This document shows, piece after piece, positions 15,880 to 23,377 of a DNA stretch of 26,229 nucleotides; the first letter of the stretch is position 1, and the number at the start of each line of letters is the position of its first letter. The notes under the pieces are model-generated. The model saw nothing but the letters and a program-made list of their open reading frames with translations, was not told where the DNA came from and searched no databases. Source of the DNA: Lachnospiraceae bacterium (GTDB taxonomy: Bacteria > Bacillota_A > Clostridia > Lachnospirales > Lachnospiraceae); contig JAEEXJ010000042.1 in the NCBI GenBank assembly GCA_016291475.1, positions 1 through 26,229 of the forward strand, given 5' to 3'. The position numbers were made by a program, and so were the translations under genes.

Positions 15880-16572
15880 CTATACCGTAACTCTGGTACC
15901 GTTTAATTTGCCGTAAAGAGTATTTACGATGCTGTTTTCTTCATTCAGTGAAAATACCGCCATGGGCATCTTATTGTCCCTTGCAAGGATTGACGCGGTC
16001 ATATCGACTACCTGAAGGTTCTGAGCGATGACATCATCAATGGTGATCTCATCATAACGCTTTGCATCAGGGTTCTTTGCAGGATCGGAATCATAAACTC
16101 CGTCGATCGATTTTGCAAGAAGGATCTGATCCGCTTCAACTTCAACCGCTCTTAAGACTACGCCGGTATCGGTTGAGAAGTAAGGATGACCCGTGCCTCC
16201 GGCAAAGAAAACAACATGTCCTTCTTCGAATGCCGCATTTGCCTTATCCTTGGAAAAAAGATCGGTAAATGCTCCGATGGTGAAGGGAGTCAGTATATCT
16301 GTCTTAAGTCCGACGGATCTGCAGATCTCCGATACATAAAGTGCATTCATGACTGTAGCCAGCATTCCGATCTGGTCTGCTTTTGTACGATCGATATTCT
16401 CGGAGCTTCTTCCTCTCCAGAAGTTTCCGCCTCCGATGACAACACCAACCTGTGTTCCGCGGTCTGCGATCTCTTTGATCTGTCCCGCAACCATTCTTAC
16501 GGTAGGCTCGTCAAATCCTTTTCCCGTAGGTCCTGCAAGTGCTTCACCGCTGAGTTTCAATAATATTCGCAT
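15880..16572 (-). CDS. pyrH: UMP kinase
   Basis: A 230-residue amino acid kinase-fold enzyme that phosphorylates UMP to UDP. MRILLKLSGEALAG at the N-terminus, VVIGGGNFWRGR, ADQIGMLATVMNAL and FFAGGTGHPYFSTDTGVVLRA are the expected substrate and ATP loops. DGVYDSDPAKNPDAKRY marks the nucleotide-binding end. Length is slightly short but complete. GGGAG lies just upstream of the ATG. The gene is preceded by a bactofilin rather than rpsB-tsf, the common neighbours in Bacillota. Confidence 0.98.
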   Translation of the reverse strand: MRILLKLSGEALAGPTGKGFDEPTVRMVAGQIKEIADRGTQVGVVIGGGNFWRGRSSENIDRTKADQIGMLATVMNALYVSEICRSVGLKTDILTPFTIGAFTDLFSKDKANAAFEEGHVVFFAGGTGHPYFSTDTGVVLRAVEVEADQILLAKSIDGVYDSDPAKNPDAKRYDEITIDDVIAQNLQVVDMTASILARDNKMPMAVFSLNEENSIVNTLYGKLNGTRVTV

Positions 16573-16602
16573 AAATCTCTCCCGTAAAAGCCTTTAATAG
16601 GA

Positions 16603-17811
16603 TCAGTTCTCTTCCTTCTTCTTGGTCTTCTTCTCGGGTCTGGTCTCAGGCTTGTAATCATCAAAGAATGCAGTAGGGCTGACTTCGGCATATGCCTGCG
16701 AACATACGCCTTCGAGAGCAGCACCGTTGTTGATCTGGACTGACTTTGAACGGATGTTACCCATAACGATCGCGGTTGAATCGAGGATAACGGGACCGTG
16801 TACATCGATGTCTCCCTTTACTGCGCCTGCGATAGCTGCGCTGAATGCGGAAATATTACCTACGATAACGGTTCCCGCACCGATCTTAACTGAGCTTTCG
16901 CTGGTGACATTACCGGTGATCTTGGCATTCTCCGCATAGATTTCTTTTGCTTCCGAATTTCCTACGATGTGTCCGGTTACGTTGAGCTTGCCTTTTACGG
17001 TAACGTCTCCGTTAACCTTACCTACAAGATCAAGAGAACCTTCGGACTCGATATCACCGTTTACGACCATTCCTCCCGTGATAACGGAAGTTTCTTCTGA
17101 AAAATTACCTGTCTCCATTTCGTCTGCTCCTTTATAAGTAGAATTTGCAATGTCTTCTGTATCTTCTTCGTAAACAGATTCGTCATCGGTTTCTTCGAAG
17201 ATCTCTTCCGTCTCTTCCTCGGGCTCTCCTTCAGGCTCTTCATTAGTGCTCAGAGCAGCAAAAGCAAGGTCGAGTGCCGAGGTGTAATCCTCGGAAATCT
17301 CTTCCACGGGATCTTTCTCCTCGTCTGAGGAAGAATCCTCCGTTACATCTGCAAGTACATCCGAAATAATATCATCCTCCGAAGTCACTGCCTCTTCTTC
17401 GGTTTCTTCCTCTTCATAGGCAGTCTCTTCATCATCGGTTCCTTCATCCGAAACCGCTTCTTCCTCGGTAAGTTCTTCAACTTCGGGAAGCGGCTCCGTA
17501 AGTCCCGCAAGGATTGAATCAAGGTCATCGCTTATATCCGTATGCTCGGACACGTCTTCCGCATTATCTTCGGGAAGATCGTCTCCTCCTAGATCCGATA
17601 CAAGGTCTTTAAGCAGTGAAGCGACATCATCGTTATCTTCAGAATAATCTCCGGCAGTCTCAATAGCCTCTGAAGCCTCTGCGGCTTCATCCATTCCGGC
17701 TACTTCGGCTTCGGCGAGAATGTCTTCAGCTTTGAGCTGTGCTTCTTCTTTTTTCTTCTCAGAACCGGCCACAAGTGACAGATCCTGTTTCAGTTCACCG
17801 AAAAAACCCAT
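16603..17811 (-). CDS. Bactofilin with long acidic N-terminal region
   Basis: A 402-residue protein. The C-terminal 150 residues are a bactofilin (polymer-forming, formerly DUF583) domain: repeats such as VVNGDIESEGSLDLVGKVNG, VKGKLNVTGHIVGNSEAKEI and AKITGNVTSESSVKIGAGTV form a right-handed beta-helix that self-assembles into filaments. It then ends in a basic tail RPEKKTKKKEEN. The first 240 residues are very rich in Glu and Asp (for example EETEEEAVTSEDD) and probably disordered, which is long for a bactofilin. Bactofilins position cell wall enzymes. The adjacent upstream deacetylase (16 bp away) fits that role. GGAGG precedes the ATG by 6 bases. Confidence 0.92.
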   Translation of the reverse strand: MGFFGELKQDLSLVAGSEKKKEEAQLKAEDILAEAEVAGMDEAAEASEAIETAGDYSEDNDDVASLLKDLVSDLGGDDLPEDNAEDVSEHTDISDDLDSILAGLTEPLPEVEELTEEEAVSDEGTDDEETAYEEEETEEEAVTSEDDIISDVLADVTEDSSSDEEKDPVEEISEDYTSALDLAFAALSTNEEPEGEPEEETEEIFEETDDESVYEEDTEDIANSTYKGADEMETGNFSEETSVITGGMVVNGDIESEGSLDLVGKVNGDVTVKGKLNVTGHIVGNSEAKEIYAENAKITGNVTSESSVKIGAGTVIVGNISAFSAAIAGAVKGDIDVHGPVILDSTAIVMGNIRSKSVQINNGAALEGVCSQAYAEVSPTAFFDDYKPETRPEKKTKKKEEN

Positions 17812-17827
17812 CTGTTACCTCCATTTT

Positions 17828-18802
17828 TTACCTTCCGATATCATGCTGAATGACAGCAGTGTCAGATGTTATCGGGAGTATTTCAACATTGTCCATTGCC
17901 TGAAGTGCTTCAAGGATCTGAGGCAAAGCCATTACCGTGGATCTCTTGGCTGCACTGTCGTGCAACAGAATGACTGTTGTATCTCTGGATTCTATTCCGT
18001 TTAAAGCATTTCTCACGATCTGATCAGATGTAAGAGGAACTTTTCCGGCATCTCCGCTCGACACGTTCCAGTCAAAATAAGTGATGCCCTGTGATTCAAG
18101 ATAATCGGCGAGCTCGCGGACATCTGTAGCACTCACGTCATTGGAACTTCCTCCGGGGAAACGATAAAACCTGGGAGTCTGTCCCGTTACATCTTCAAGC
18201 AGCGATCTGATCCTCTGAGTATCTTCCGCAAAGCTTTCACGCGATGCATAAATGTCATCGTATACATGCGAATACGAATGCATTCCGAGGGTGTGTCCCT
18301 CTTCGACTATGCGGATGTATCTGGCATATGATGCGGTGTTTTCTCTGCCGACAACAAAGAATGTTGCCTTCACACCGTACTCGTTTAAAATATCGAGAAT
18401 GTCATCGGTATAAATGCTGGGACCGTCGTCAAACGTAAGATATACTCTGTGAATCCCATCCGTCTCCGTATCCGATGCGTAAGCCAGACCCGGAGCGGTG
18501 CTTATGACATTGCTGTTTACGTCAGGCTCTTCGGGAATGTACTCATCATTAAGATCCGCACTCATGTATTCCGATACAAAGGCAGATTCTTCACCCTCAG
18601 AGGTTTCGTAAATATTCTCATCATACCAGGATAACTGAACGAGTCTGGATTCACGGGTTCCAAGCTCTTCCAGTGCCTCTCTTCCCGCGATCCTGTTCTC
18701 AAGTACCGCAACACGAGAGGCAAGTATTATACAAAAAGCGATCGGTATTATGATTACCGCCTGCAAAATAAAACGTATTATTTTCTCCGAATGACGATTC
18801 AT
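17828..18802 (-). CDS. Membrane-anchored polysaccharide deacetylase
   Basis: A 324-residue NodB-type (CE4) deacetylase. A single hydrophobic segment at 10-30 (FILQAVIIIPIAFCIILASR) anchors it. A 90-residue acidic linker follows. The catalytic domain begins near 118: motif 1 TFDDGPS (Asp125, Asp126), motif 2 HSYSH (His175, His179) and motif 3 RFPGGSS. A late FDWNVSSGD and ILLHD give motifs 4-5. Such enzymes remove acetyl groups from peptidoglycan or other cell surface N-acetyl sugars. It is just upstream of the bactofilin and 54 bp after the DAHP synthase gene, with GAGGTG before the ATG. Confidence 0.94.
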   Translation of the reverse strand: MNRHSEKIIRFILQAVIIIPIAFCIILASRVAVLENRIAGREALEELGTRESRLVQLSWYDENIYETSEGEESAFVSEYMSADLNDEYIPEEPDVNSNVISTAPGLAYASDTETDGIHRVYLTFDDGPSIYTDDILDILNEYGVKATFFVVGRENTASYARYIRIVEEGHTLGMHSYSHVYDDIYASRESFAEDTQRIRSLLEDVTGQTPRFYRFPGGSSNDVSATDVRELADYLESQGITYFDWNVSSGDAGKVPLTSDQIVRNALNGIESRDTTVILLHDSAAKRSTVMALPQILEALQAMDNVEILPITSDTAVIQHDIGR

Positions 18803-18814
18803 AAAGGCACCTCG

Positions 18815-18858
18815 AAGACCGGATAGGATCCGCCTTCAGGGTGAATCGTCACGGTCTT
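18815..18858 (-). other. Inverted repeat between aroF and deacetylase genes
   Basis: AAGACCG (18858-18852 on the minus strand) and CGGTCTT (18821-18815) can pair across a 30-base loop that contains a GGATCC palindrome. The 5' arm touches the aroF stop and the 3' arm ends right before the ribosome binding site of the deacetylase gene. There is no T-run, so it is not a terminator. Confidence 0.4.
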
Positions 18859-19885
18859 AAACCAGATCTGCTATATCGTAGATCAGCTGTTCGGAATCAG
18901 CCCATCCGAGGCAGGGATCGGTAATTGACTTACCGTAGATACCCTCTCCGATCTTCTGATTTCCTTCTTCTATGTAGCTTTCTATCATAAATCCCTTAAC
19001 CAGCTTCTTGATGTCGGGATTAAGATTTCTGTTGTGAAGTACTTCCTTGACGATCCTGATCTGCTGTTTGAACTGCTTATCGGAATTCGAGTGATTCGAA
19101 TCGATGATAACAGCAGGATTCTTAAGATCCATCTTGTTGTACATATCGAGAACTCTTACGAGATCCTCATAGTGATAGTTGGGAGTGTTGTTTCCATGCT
19201 TGTTAGTCGCACCTCTGAGCACGGCATGAGCCTGCTCATTACCGCTGGTCTTAACTTCCCATCCTCTGTAGATGAAAGAATGACCATGCTGAGCTGCGTA
19301 AATGGAATTCATCATAACGGCAAGATCACCGCTTGTAGGGTTCTTCATACCTGCGGGTACATCGAATCCGGATACGGTAAGTCTGTGCTGCTGATCCTCA
19401 ACGGAACGCGCACCGACCGCAACGTATGAGAGAATATCGGAAACATATCTCCAGTTTTCGGGATAAAGCATCTCATCCGCGGGAGTAAGTCCGGTCTCCT
19501 CTACGGCTCTGATATGCATATGTCTTACGGCAATAAGTCCTGCCACAAAATCAACACCCTTTTCGGGATCGGGCTGATGAACTATTCCCTTATAACCCGA
19601 ACCGGTTGTACGGGGTTTATTGGTGTAGATTCTGGGCACAAGGATCAGCTTATCCTTAACTTTCTCGTTAACCCTGGCAAGTCTTCCGACATAGTCACAG
19701 ACAGCTTCTTCGTTATCCGCGGAGCAGGGACCGATAATAAGAATGCACTTATCGGATTTGCCGGTAAATACATCTTTAATCTCCGCATCACGCTGTTTTT
19801 TGATCTCCCTTACCTTCTCGGGGACGGGATACTCCGCTCTGATTTCGTCGGGAGTAGGTAATTTTTTGATGAATTCGAAAGACAT
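18857..19885 (-). CDS. aroF: 3-deoxy-7-phosphoheptulonate synthase, class I alpha
   Basis: A 342-residue enzyme that condenses phosphoenolpyruvate and erythrose 4-phosphate, the first step of the shikimate pathway. Motifs of the AroFGH type are clear: IIGPCSADN, PRIYTNKPRTTGSGYKG, SVEDQQHRLTVSGFDVPAGM-type region with KNPTSGD, RGATNKHGNNTPNY, and VIIDSNHSNSDKQF. Metal ligands Cys, His, Glu and Asp fall in these stretches. A separate regulatory domain is absent, as usual for this class. It is the first gene after a strong promoter and heads the long gene run to 9910. The symbol is a class label, since AroF, AroG and AroH cannot be told apart here. Confidence 0.96.
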   Translation of the reverse strand: MSFEFIKKLPTPDEIRAEYPVPEKVREIKKQRDAEIKDVFTGKSDKCILIIGPCSADNEEAVCDYVGRLARVNEKVKDKLILVPRIYTNKPRTTGSGYKGIVHQPDPEKGVDFVAGLIAVRHMHIRAVEETGLTPADEMLYPENWRYVSDILSYVAVGARSVEDQQHRLTVSGFDVPAGMKNPTSGDLAVMMNSIYAAQHGHSFIYRGWEVKTSGNEQAHAVLRGATNKHGNNTPNYHYEDLVRVLDMYNKMDLKNPAVIIDSNHSNSDKQFKQQIRIVKEVLHNRNLNPDIKKLVKGFMIESYIEEGNQKIGEGIYGKSITDPCLGWADSEQLIYDIADLV

Positions 19886-19946
19886 GATTTTTGTTTCCTT
19901 TTTATACGATTAAGACGCATTATTCATAGGGCGCGTCCAAGGAAAC

Positions 19947-19975
19947 ATTATATTATATTCACCATGCTAAAGCAA
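19947..19975 (-). promoter_or_regulatory. Strong sigma-A promoter upstream of DAHP synthase
   Basis: On the minus strand -35 TTGCTT (19975-19970) and -10 TATAAT (19952-19947) are spaced by 17 bp. The leader is about 55 bases. I saw no T-box, leader peptide or riboswitch in it. Confidence 0.82.
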
Positions 19976-19998
19976 ACAATAACCAATGTTATTGGGGA

Positions 19999-20068
19999 GT
20001 GGAACAGGGGGACGGTTCTGTCGTTCCACCGCAGTTCGTGGAACGACAGAACCGTCCCCCTGTTCCAC
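19999..20068. repeat. Perfect 31-bp inverted repeat, REP-like, copy 2
   Basis: The arm at 19999-20029 is repeated exactly in reverse at 20038-20068, around the 8-base loop CGCAGTTC. Each arm is itself bounded by GTGGAAC and GTTCCAC, so it can also form two smaller hairpins. The core GGGGGACGGTTCTGTC resembles intergenic repeats common in Clostridia. It lies between the xerD-like stop and the aroF promoter. It has no T-run after it. Confidence 0.85.
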
Positions 20069-20096
20069 GGCCCCACTGCCACATATAATCCGTTAC

Positions 20097-20969
20097 TTAC
20101 CCTCTCGGATGTGCTCCGGCATAAGCCTTTCTGAGAGAATTCTGAGCAATCTTCGCATATACCTGAGTGGTGGAGATATCGGAATGTCCAAGCATTATGG
20201 AAACACTCTTGATATCGGCTCCGTGCTCTATAAGATGCGCCGCAAAACTGTGTCGAAGCAGGCAGGGAGTAACATCTTTCTCTATGCCGGCATCTTTAAC
20301 ATAAGATTTAAGAATCTTCCAAAAGCCCTGTCTGGACATCTCTTCACCCTGATAATTAGGGAAAAGTACATCACTTGAACGGTCTCCGATAAGCGCATAC
20401 CTTCCGTTTTCGAGATAAGCGATCATAGCGCTTCTGGCATGTCTTCCGAGAGGTATGCTCCTTCCGTTTACGGTGAGCATGTCGGTCTTAAGATCGACAT
20501 CCGTTACTTTAAGTTTGATAAGCTCGGAAACCTTTATTCCGGTAGCATACATAACCTCAAGCATCGCCTTGTCGCGAAGACACTTAGCATCTTCTCCCGA
20601 AGGCGCATCAAGAAGCCTGATAACCTCATTTTCGGTGAGGATATCGGGATTCGTACGCTCAACCTTGGGACCCGCAAGTCCCCTTGAGACATCTTCTTCT
20701 ACCTCGTGGCAAGTATAAAGATATGAATAGAAAGCATGGATGGACGCCACGTTTCTAGATATCGTGGAAGTCTTGAAATCCCCTGCTTCAAGATAATCTA
20801 TATAACTCACAAGATTGTGTCTGGTCACTTCGGTAAGATCGTCAATTGCGAGATCGCTGCAAAAACTTTCAAGTCTGCTGAGATCTCTTCTGTACGACTG
20901 AATGGTATTCTCGGACATCTTCTTTTCTTCTCCGAGATACCTGGTAAAAAGATCAAGATATCGCCCCAT
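20097..20969 (-). CDS. xerD: XerD-like tyrosine recombinase with altered active site
   Basis: A 290-residue protein with the full XerC/XerD layout: SAM-like N-terminal domain (NTIQSYRRDLSRLESF), then a catalytic domain that ends AGAHPRG like XerD. The catalytic set is unusual. Arg I is Lys146 in YATGIKVSEL where XerD has ATGLRVSEL. The beta-hairpin lysine (GKGxKER) is missing because the loop reads TVNGRSIPLG. The His of HxxR is Cys236 in TPCLLRHSFA. Arg239, His262 (LGHSDIS) and Tyr271 (TTQVYAKI) remain. I checked these codons on the DNA. The Nudix gene nearby recalls the nudF-xerD region of Bacillus, which supports orthology. The ATG 20969 is preferred over TTG 20972. Whether it recombines DNA is doubtful. 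Confidence 0.88.
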   Translation of the reverse strand: MGRYLDLFTRYLGEEKKMSENTIQSYRRDLSRLESFCSDLAIDDLTEVTRHNLVSYIDYLEAGDFKTSTISRNVASIHAFYSYLYTCHEVEEDVSRGLAGPKVERTNPDILTENEVIRLLDAPSGEDAKCLRDKAMLEVMYATGIKVSELIKLKVTDVDLKTDMLTVNGRSIPLGRHARSAMIAYLENGRYALIGDRSSDVLFPNYQGEEMSRQGFWKILKSYVKDAGIEKDVTPCLLRHSFAAHLIEHGADIKSVSIMLGHSDISTTQVYAKIAQNSLRKAYAGAHPRG

Positions 20970-21034
20970 CAAAAATAATTCCCATCCGGCATCCCTGCCA
21001 TATTTGCCGCTATCCGTTTAATGCGACAGAACGA

Positions 21035-21063
21035 ATTATAAAAAAGAAAAAAACTTATTACAA
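21035..21063 (-). promoter_or_regulatory. Promoter upstream of the xerD-like gene
   Basis: On the minus strand -35 TTGTAA (21063-21058) and -10 TATAAT (21040-21035) have a 17-bp spacer. It lies directly after the T-run of the preceding terminator. The leader to ATG 20969 is about 60 bases. Confidence 0.72.
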
Positions 21064-21113
21064 GAAAAAAATAGCATAGAAAAAACGGCGTATTTTCTAC
21101 GTTTTTTCTATGC
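21064..21113 (-). terminator. Intrinsic terminator after the Nudix gene
   Basis: A perfect 14-bp inverted repeat GCATAGAAAAAACG / CGTTTTTTCTATGC with a 12-base loop is followed on the minus strand by TATTTTTTTC. A second, smaller hairpin (CGGCC..GGCCG, 21140-21165) lies between it and the Nudix stop. Confidence 0.88.
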
Positions 21114-21183
21114 CACAATATGTTGTTGAAATGCTTCTTCGGCCCTTATCCGAACCACAAGGCCGTAGAAAAAAATTAAAAAA

Positions 21184-21723
21184 TTATGAGTGATATTTTG
21201 AAGCGTACATAAGAATTCCGATGACGGTTTTAGCGTCCTGGATCTTTCCTTCGTAGATCATCTTAAGTGCATCGTCAAGCGATACGGCTTCCAAATCTAT
21301 GTACTCATCGTCATCGAGATGCTGAGGATGTCTGTCCTTCAGACCCCTTGCCAGATACAGTCCGATCTTCTCATTACAGAAAGCAACCGTGGTGTAGATG
21401 GTAGTTAAGTATTCGATATTATCGCATACATAACCGGTCTCTTCCGCAAGTTCTCTCTCCGCAGCCGCTTTGGGATCTTCTTCTCTCGAATCGAGTTTTC
21501 CGGCAGGGATCTCTATCGTCTGTCTCTCCAGAGGATTTCTGTACTGCCTGACCATGAGAAGTTTGCCATCCTCACGGACTGCAACAACCGCAGCCGCACC
21601 GACGTGATCTATAAGATCCCATTCCACCGTGCTTCCGTCGGGCATGAGCATAGTGTCATGATAATAATCTATAACTCTGCCCTTTGTGATAAGTTTTCTG
21701 TCTATACGTTTGATCTCGTCCAT
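21184..21723 (-). CDS. Nudix hydrolase, ADP-ribose pyrophosphatase-like
   Basis: A 179-residue Nudix protein of the NudF/ADP-ribose pyrophosphatase type. The N-terminal strand VIDYYHDTMLMPDG, VRQYRNPLERQTIEIPAGKL and the Nudix helix AAERELAEETGY are characteristic. The loop between the Nudix glycine and RE is one residue longer than the consensus. It would cleave ADP-ribose to AMP and ribose 5-phosphate. I chose ATG 21723, because an upstream in-frame extension to 21801 lies inside the aminotransferase gene and adds residues foreign to the family. It starts 1 bp after the aminotransferase stop, so it is coupled, and a terminator follows. Confidence 0.92.
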   Translation of the reverse strand: MDEIKRIDRKLITKGRVIDYYHDTMLMPDGSTVEWDLIDHVGAAAVVAVREDGKLLMVRQYRNPLERQTIEIPAGKLDSREEDPKAAAERELAEETGYVCDNIEYLTTIYTTVAFCNEKIGLYLARGLKDRHPQHLDDDEYIDLEAVSLDDALKMIYEGKIQDAKTVIGILMYASKYHS

Positions 21724-21724
21724 G

Positions 21725-23017
21725 TTATTTGTTGAGAAGCTTCTCCACAGCCGCAAGTTTAACGCAAAGCACCAGAAGATCCGTAGCCTGTGACATATCA
21801 TCCGGAGTGGGATAAGAAGGAGCTATTCTGATGTTGGAATCCTTGGGATCTTTCTTGTAAGGGAATGTTGCGCCCGCACCGGTAAGGGTTACTCCGGCTT
21901 CCTTGCAGAGCTCTACAACTCTCTTTGCACATCCTTCCATTACATCAAGTGAAATGAAATATCCGCCGTTGGGCTCGGTCCACTCTGCGATTCCGGTACC
22001 GGTAAGCTCCATTGCAAGAACTCTTTCGCATGCTTCGAACTTGGGACGAAGAGATGCAGCATGCTTCTTCATGTGTTCTTTTACGCCGTTTATATCCTTG
22101 AAATATCTTACATGTCTGAGTTGGTTTATTTTGTCATAACCGATGGTCTGTACGGTCATGGACTTTCTCATATCATCAAGATTTGCATGGGAAGAGGCGA
22201 TGGCAGAGATTCCGGATCCCGCAAAAGTAACCTTTGATGTAGAGCAGAATTCAAATACCATATCGGGATTACCCGCATTCTTGCACTCCGAAATAATGTC
22301 GGGAATCCTGTCCTGACGGCTCTCCTCATCATAGAGATGATGAATGGCATAAGCATTGTCCCAGAAGATCCTGAAGTCTTTTGCAGCAGGTTTAAGTGAA
22401 GCAAATCTTCTTACGGTTTCTCCCGAATATGTATATCCCTGAGGATTTGAATACTTGGGTACACACCAGATTCCCTTGATAGCCTCATCTTCGGATACAA
22501 GTTTTTCGACCATATCCATATCGGGGCCGGCGGGAGTCATGGGAACTGTTATCATCTCTATGCCGAAGTGCTCGCAGATGGCAAAATGTCTGTCATATCC
22601 GGGAGCGGGGCAGAGAAACTTTACCTTATCAAGCTTGCACCAGGGAGTATTTCCCAAAAGGCCGTGAGTGAAAGCTCTTGAGAAGGTATCATACATTATG
22701 TTTAAAGATGCATTTCCGCATACGATAACATTGGATGAAAGAGTCTCCATGATATCGGCCATAAGCTTTTTAGCCTCGGGAAGACCATCCATAACACCGT
22801 AGTTTCTTACATCGGTATCATCGCTTGCATGCATATCACTTTCAGAATTGATCACATCAAGGAAATCCATACCCATATCAAGCTGGGCGGGTGAAGGCTT
22901 TCCTCTTGCCATATTCAGAGCAAGTCCCTTTCCCTTGGCATCCTTGTACTCCTGATCGAGTTGTGCATAGAGCTGTTCGAGCTCTTCTTTGGTCATTTCG
23001 GCGTAAATTCCTGCCAT
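21725..23017 (-). CDS. PLP-dependent aminotransferase, aspartate type Ic-like
   Basis: A 430-residue class I/II aminotransferase resembling the Asp_aminotransf group. Early motifs NMARGKPSPAQLDMG and DVRNYGVMDGLPEAKKL are typical. The PLP aspartate is in FWDNAYAIHH and the Schiff-base lysine (about 262) in CSTSKVTFAGSG. IRIAPSYPTP near the end supplies the carboxylate-binding arginine. It probably transfers an amino group between aspartate (or a similar amino acid) and 2-oxoglutarate; the exact substrate is not certain. ATG 23017 has GGAGG 5 bases upstream and is preferred over ATG 23029. It has its own promoter, and the Nudix gene follows after 1 bp. Confidence 0.93.
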   Translation of the reverse strand: MAGIYAEMTKEELEQLYAQLDQEYKDAKGKGLALNMARGKPSPAQLDMGMDFLDVINSESDMHASDDTDVRNYGVMDGLPEAKKLMADIMETLSSNVIVCGNASLNIMYDTFSRAFTHGLLGNTPWCKLDKVKFLCPAPGYDRHFAICEHFGIEMITVPMTPAGPDMDMVEKLVSEDEAIKGIWCVPKYSNPQGYTYSGETVRRFASLKPAAKDFRIFWDNAYAIHHLYDEESRQDRIPDIISECKNAGNPDMVFEFCSTSKVTFAGSGISAIASSHANLDDMRKSMTVQTIGYDKINQLRHVRYFKDINGVKEHMKKHAASLRPKFEACERVLAMELTGTGIAEWTEPNGGYFISLDVMEGCAKRVVELCKEAGVTLTGAGATFPYKKDPKDSNIRIAPSYPTPDDMSQATDLLVLCVKLAAVEKLLNK

Positions 23018-23085
23018 TGCATCCTCCATTCAAATAAAACCGGGCCAGAATTGCATAACTGTATACAATAATCCACACTCGGGAT

Positions 23086-23114
23086 ATAATACTAAATCGT
23101 TATAAATTTGTAAA
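23086..23114 (-). promoter_or_regulatory. Promoter for aminotransferase-Nudix pair
   Basis: On the minus strand -35 TTTACA (23114-23109) and -10 TATTAT (23091-23086) are separated by 17 bp. The leader is about 60 bases. The large palindrome at 23123-23294 lies just upstream of the promoter, so it is not part of this leader. Confidence 0.72.
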
Positions 23115-23122
23115 GGGGATAA

Positions 23123-23294
23123 TGAATCGACACTTCCGCACTCCGAGGGGTGACGTGGATGCATGAGCTGTCGAGACTTCGGTGGTCTGCGGCATGAGGT
23201 GGAACGATCAAGGTTCTTAGGCCGCCTGACCCCCGAAAAGCGAGACAGTCATGCGCCACGGCAGGACCCCAGGAGTGCGGAAGTGTCATATTCA
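23123..23294. repeat. 170-bp imperfect palindrome, possible RNA or MITE-like
   Basis: The outer arms GACACTTCCGCACTCC (23129-23144) and its exact reverse complement (23272-23287) close a rod in which successive blocks also pair: GGGGT/ACCCC, GTGG/CCAC, GCATG/CATGC, CTGTC/GACAG, GGTC/GACC and GCGGC/GCCGC, ending near GAAC/GTTC. Flanking TGAAT and ATTCA extend the symmetry. The strand is undetermined. I recognise neither SRP, 6S, RNase P nor tmRNA motifs. It lies between the rny terminator and the aminotransferase promoter. With the flanking sites it fills the 23018-23377 gap, which has no gene. Confidence 0.75.
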
Positions 23295-23300
23295 GTCACA

Positions 23301-23335
23301 ATAACAAAAGACAGCTGCCTTTCGGCAACTGTCTT
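23301..23335 (-). terminator. Intrinsic terminator after rny
   Basis: AAGACAG and CTGTCTT plus inner GCC/GGC form a strong hairpin (23308-23335). On the minus strand it is followed by TTTTGTTATT. It lies about 42 bp after the rny stop. Confidence 0.82.
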
Positions 23336-23377
23336 CTATTTTGTCCTTTAATGATAAATTCGGGAACCGGCGAGGGG

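Noticed and set aside
19886..19946. T-box or aromatic amino acid leader upstream of DAHP synthase
   Set aside because: The leader is only about 55 bases and lacks the T-box sequence, a leader ORF or an attenuator hairpin.
21140..21165. tRNA-like fragment (GGTTCGGAT in a hairpin)
   Set aside because: No acceptor, D or anticodon arms are present; it is a simple hairpin before the terminator.
23062..23090. Plus-strand promoter TATACA-17 bp-TATAAT facing the palindrome
   Set aside because: The -35 is poor and the -10 overlaps the better minus-strand promoter of the aminotransferase. Kept only as a weak possibility for a transcript of the palindrome.
23123..23294. SRP RNA, RNase P RNA or tmRNA
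   Set aside because: None of the signature loops (for example the GGAAGGAAGCAG-like SRP motif) is present on either strand. 6S RNA cannot be excluded but its central bubble is not evident.
23163..23351. Small plus-strand ORF inside the 23.1-23.3 kb palindrome
   Set aside because: It follows from the palindrome's GC-rich sequence, has no ribosome binding site and no recognisable protein features. A minus-strand ORF there is equally arbitrary.
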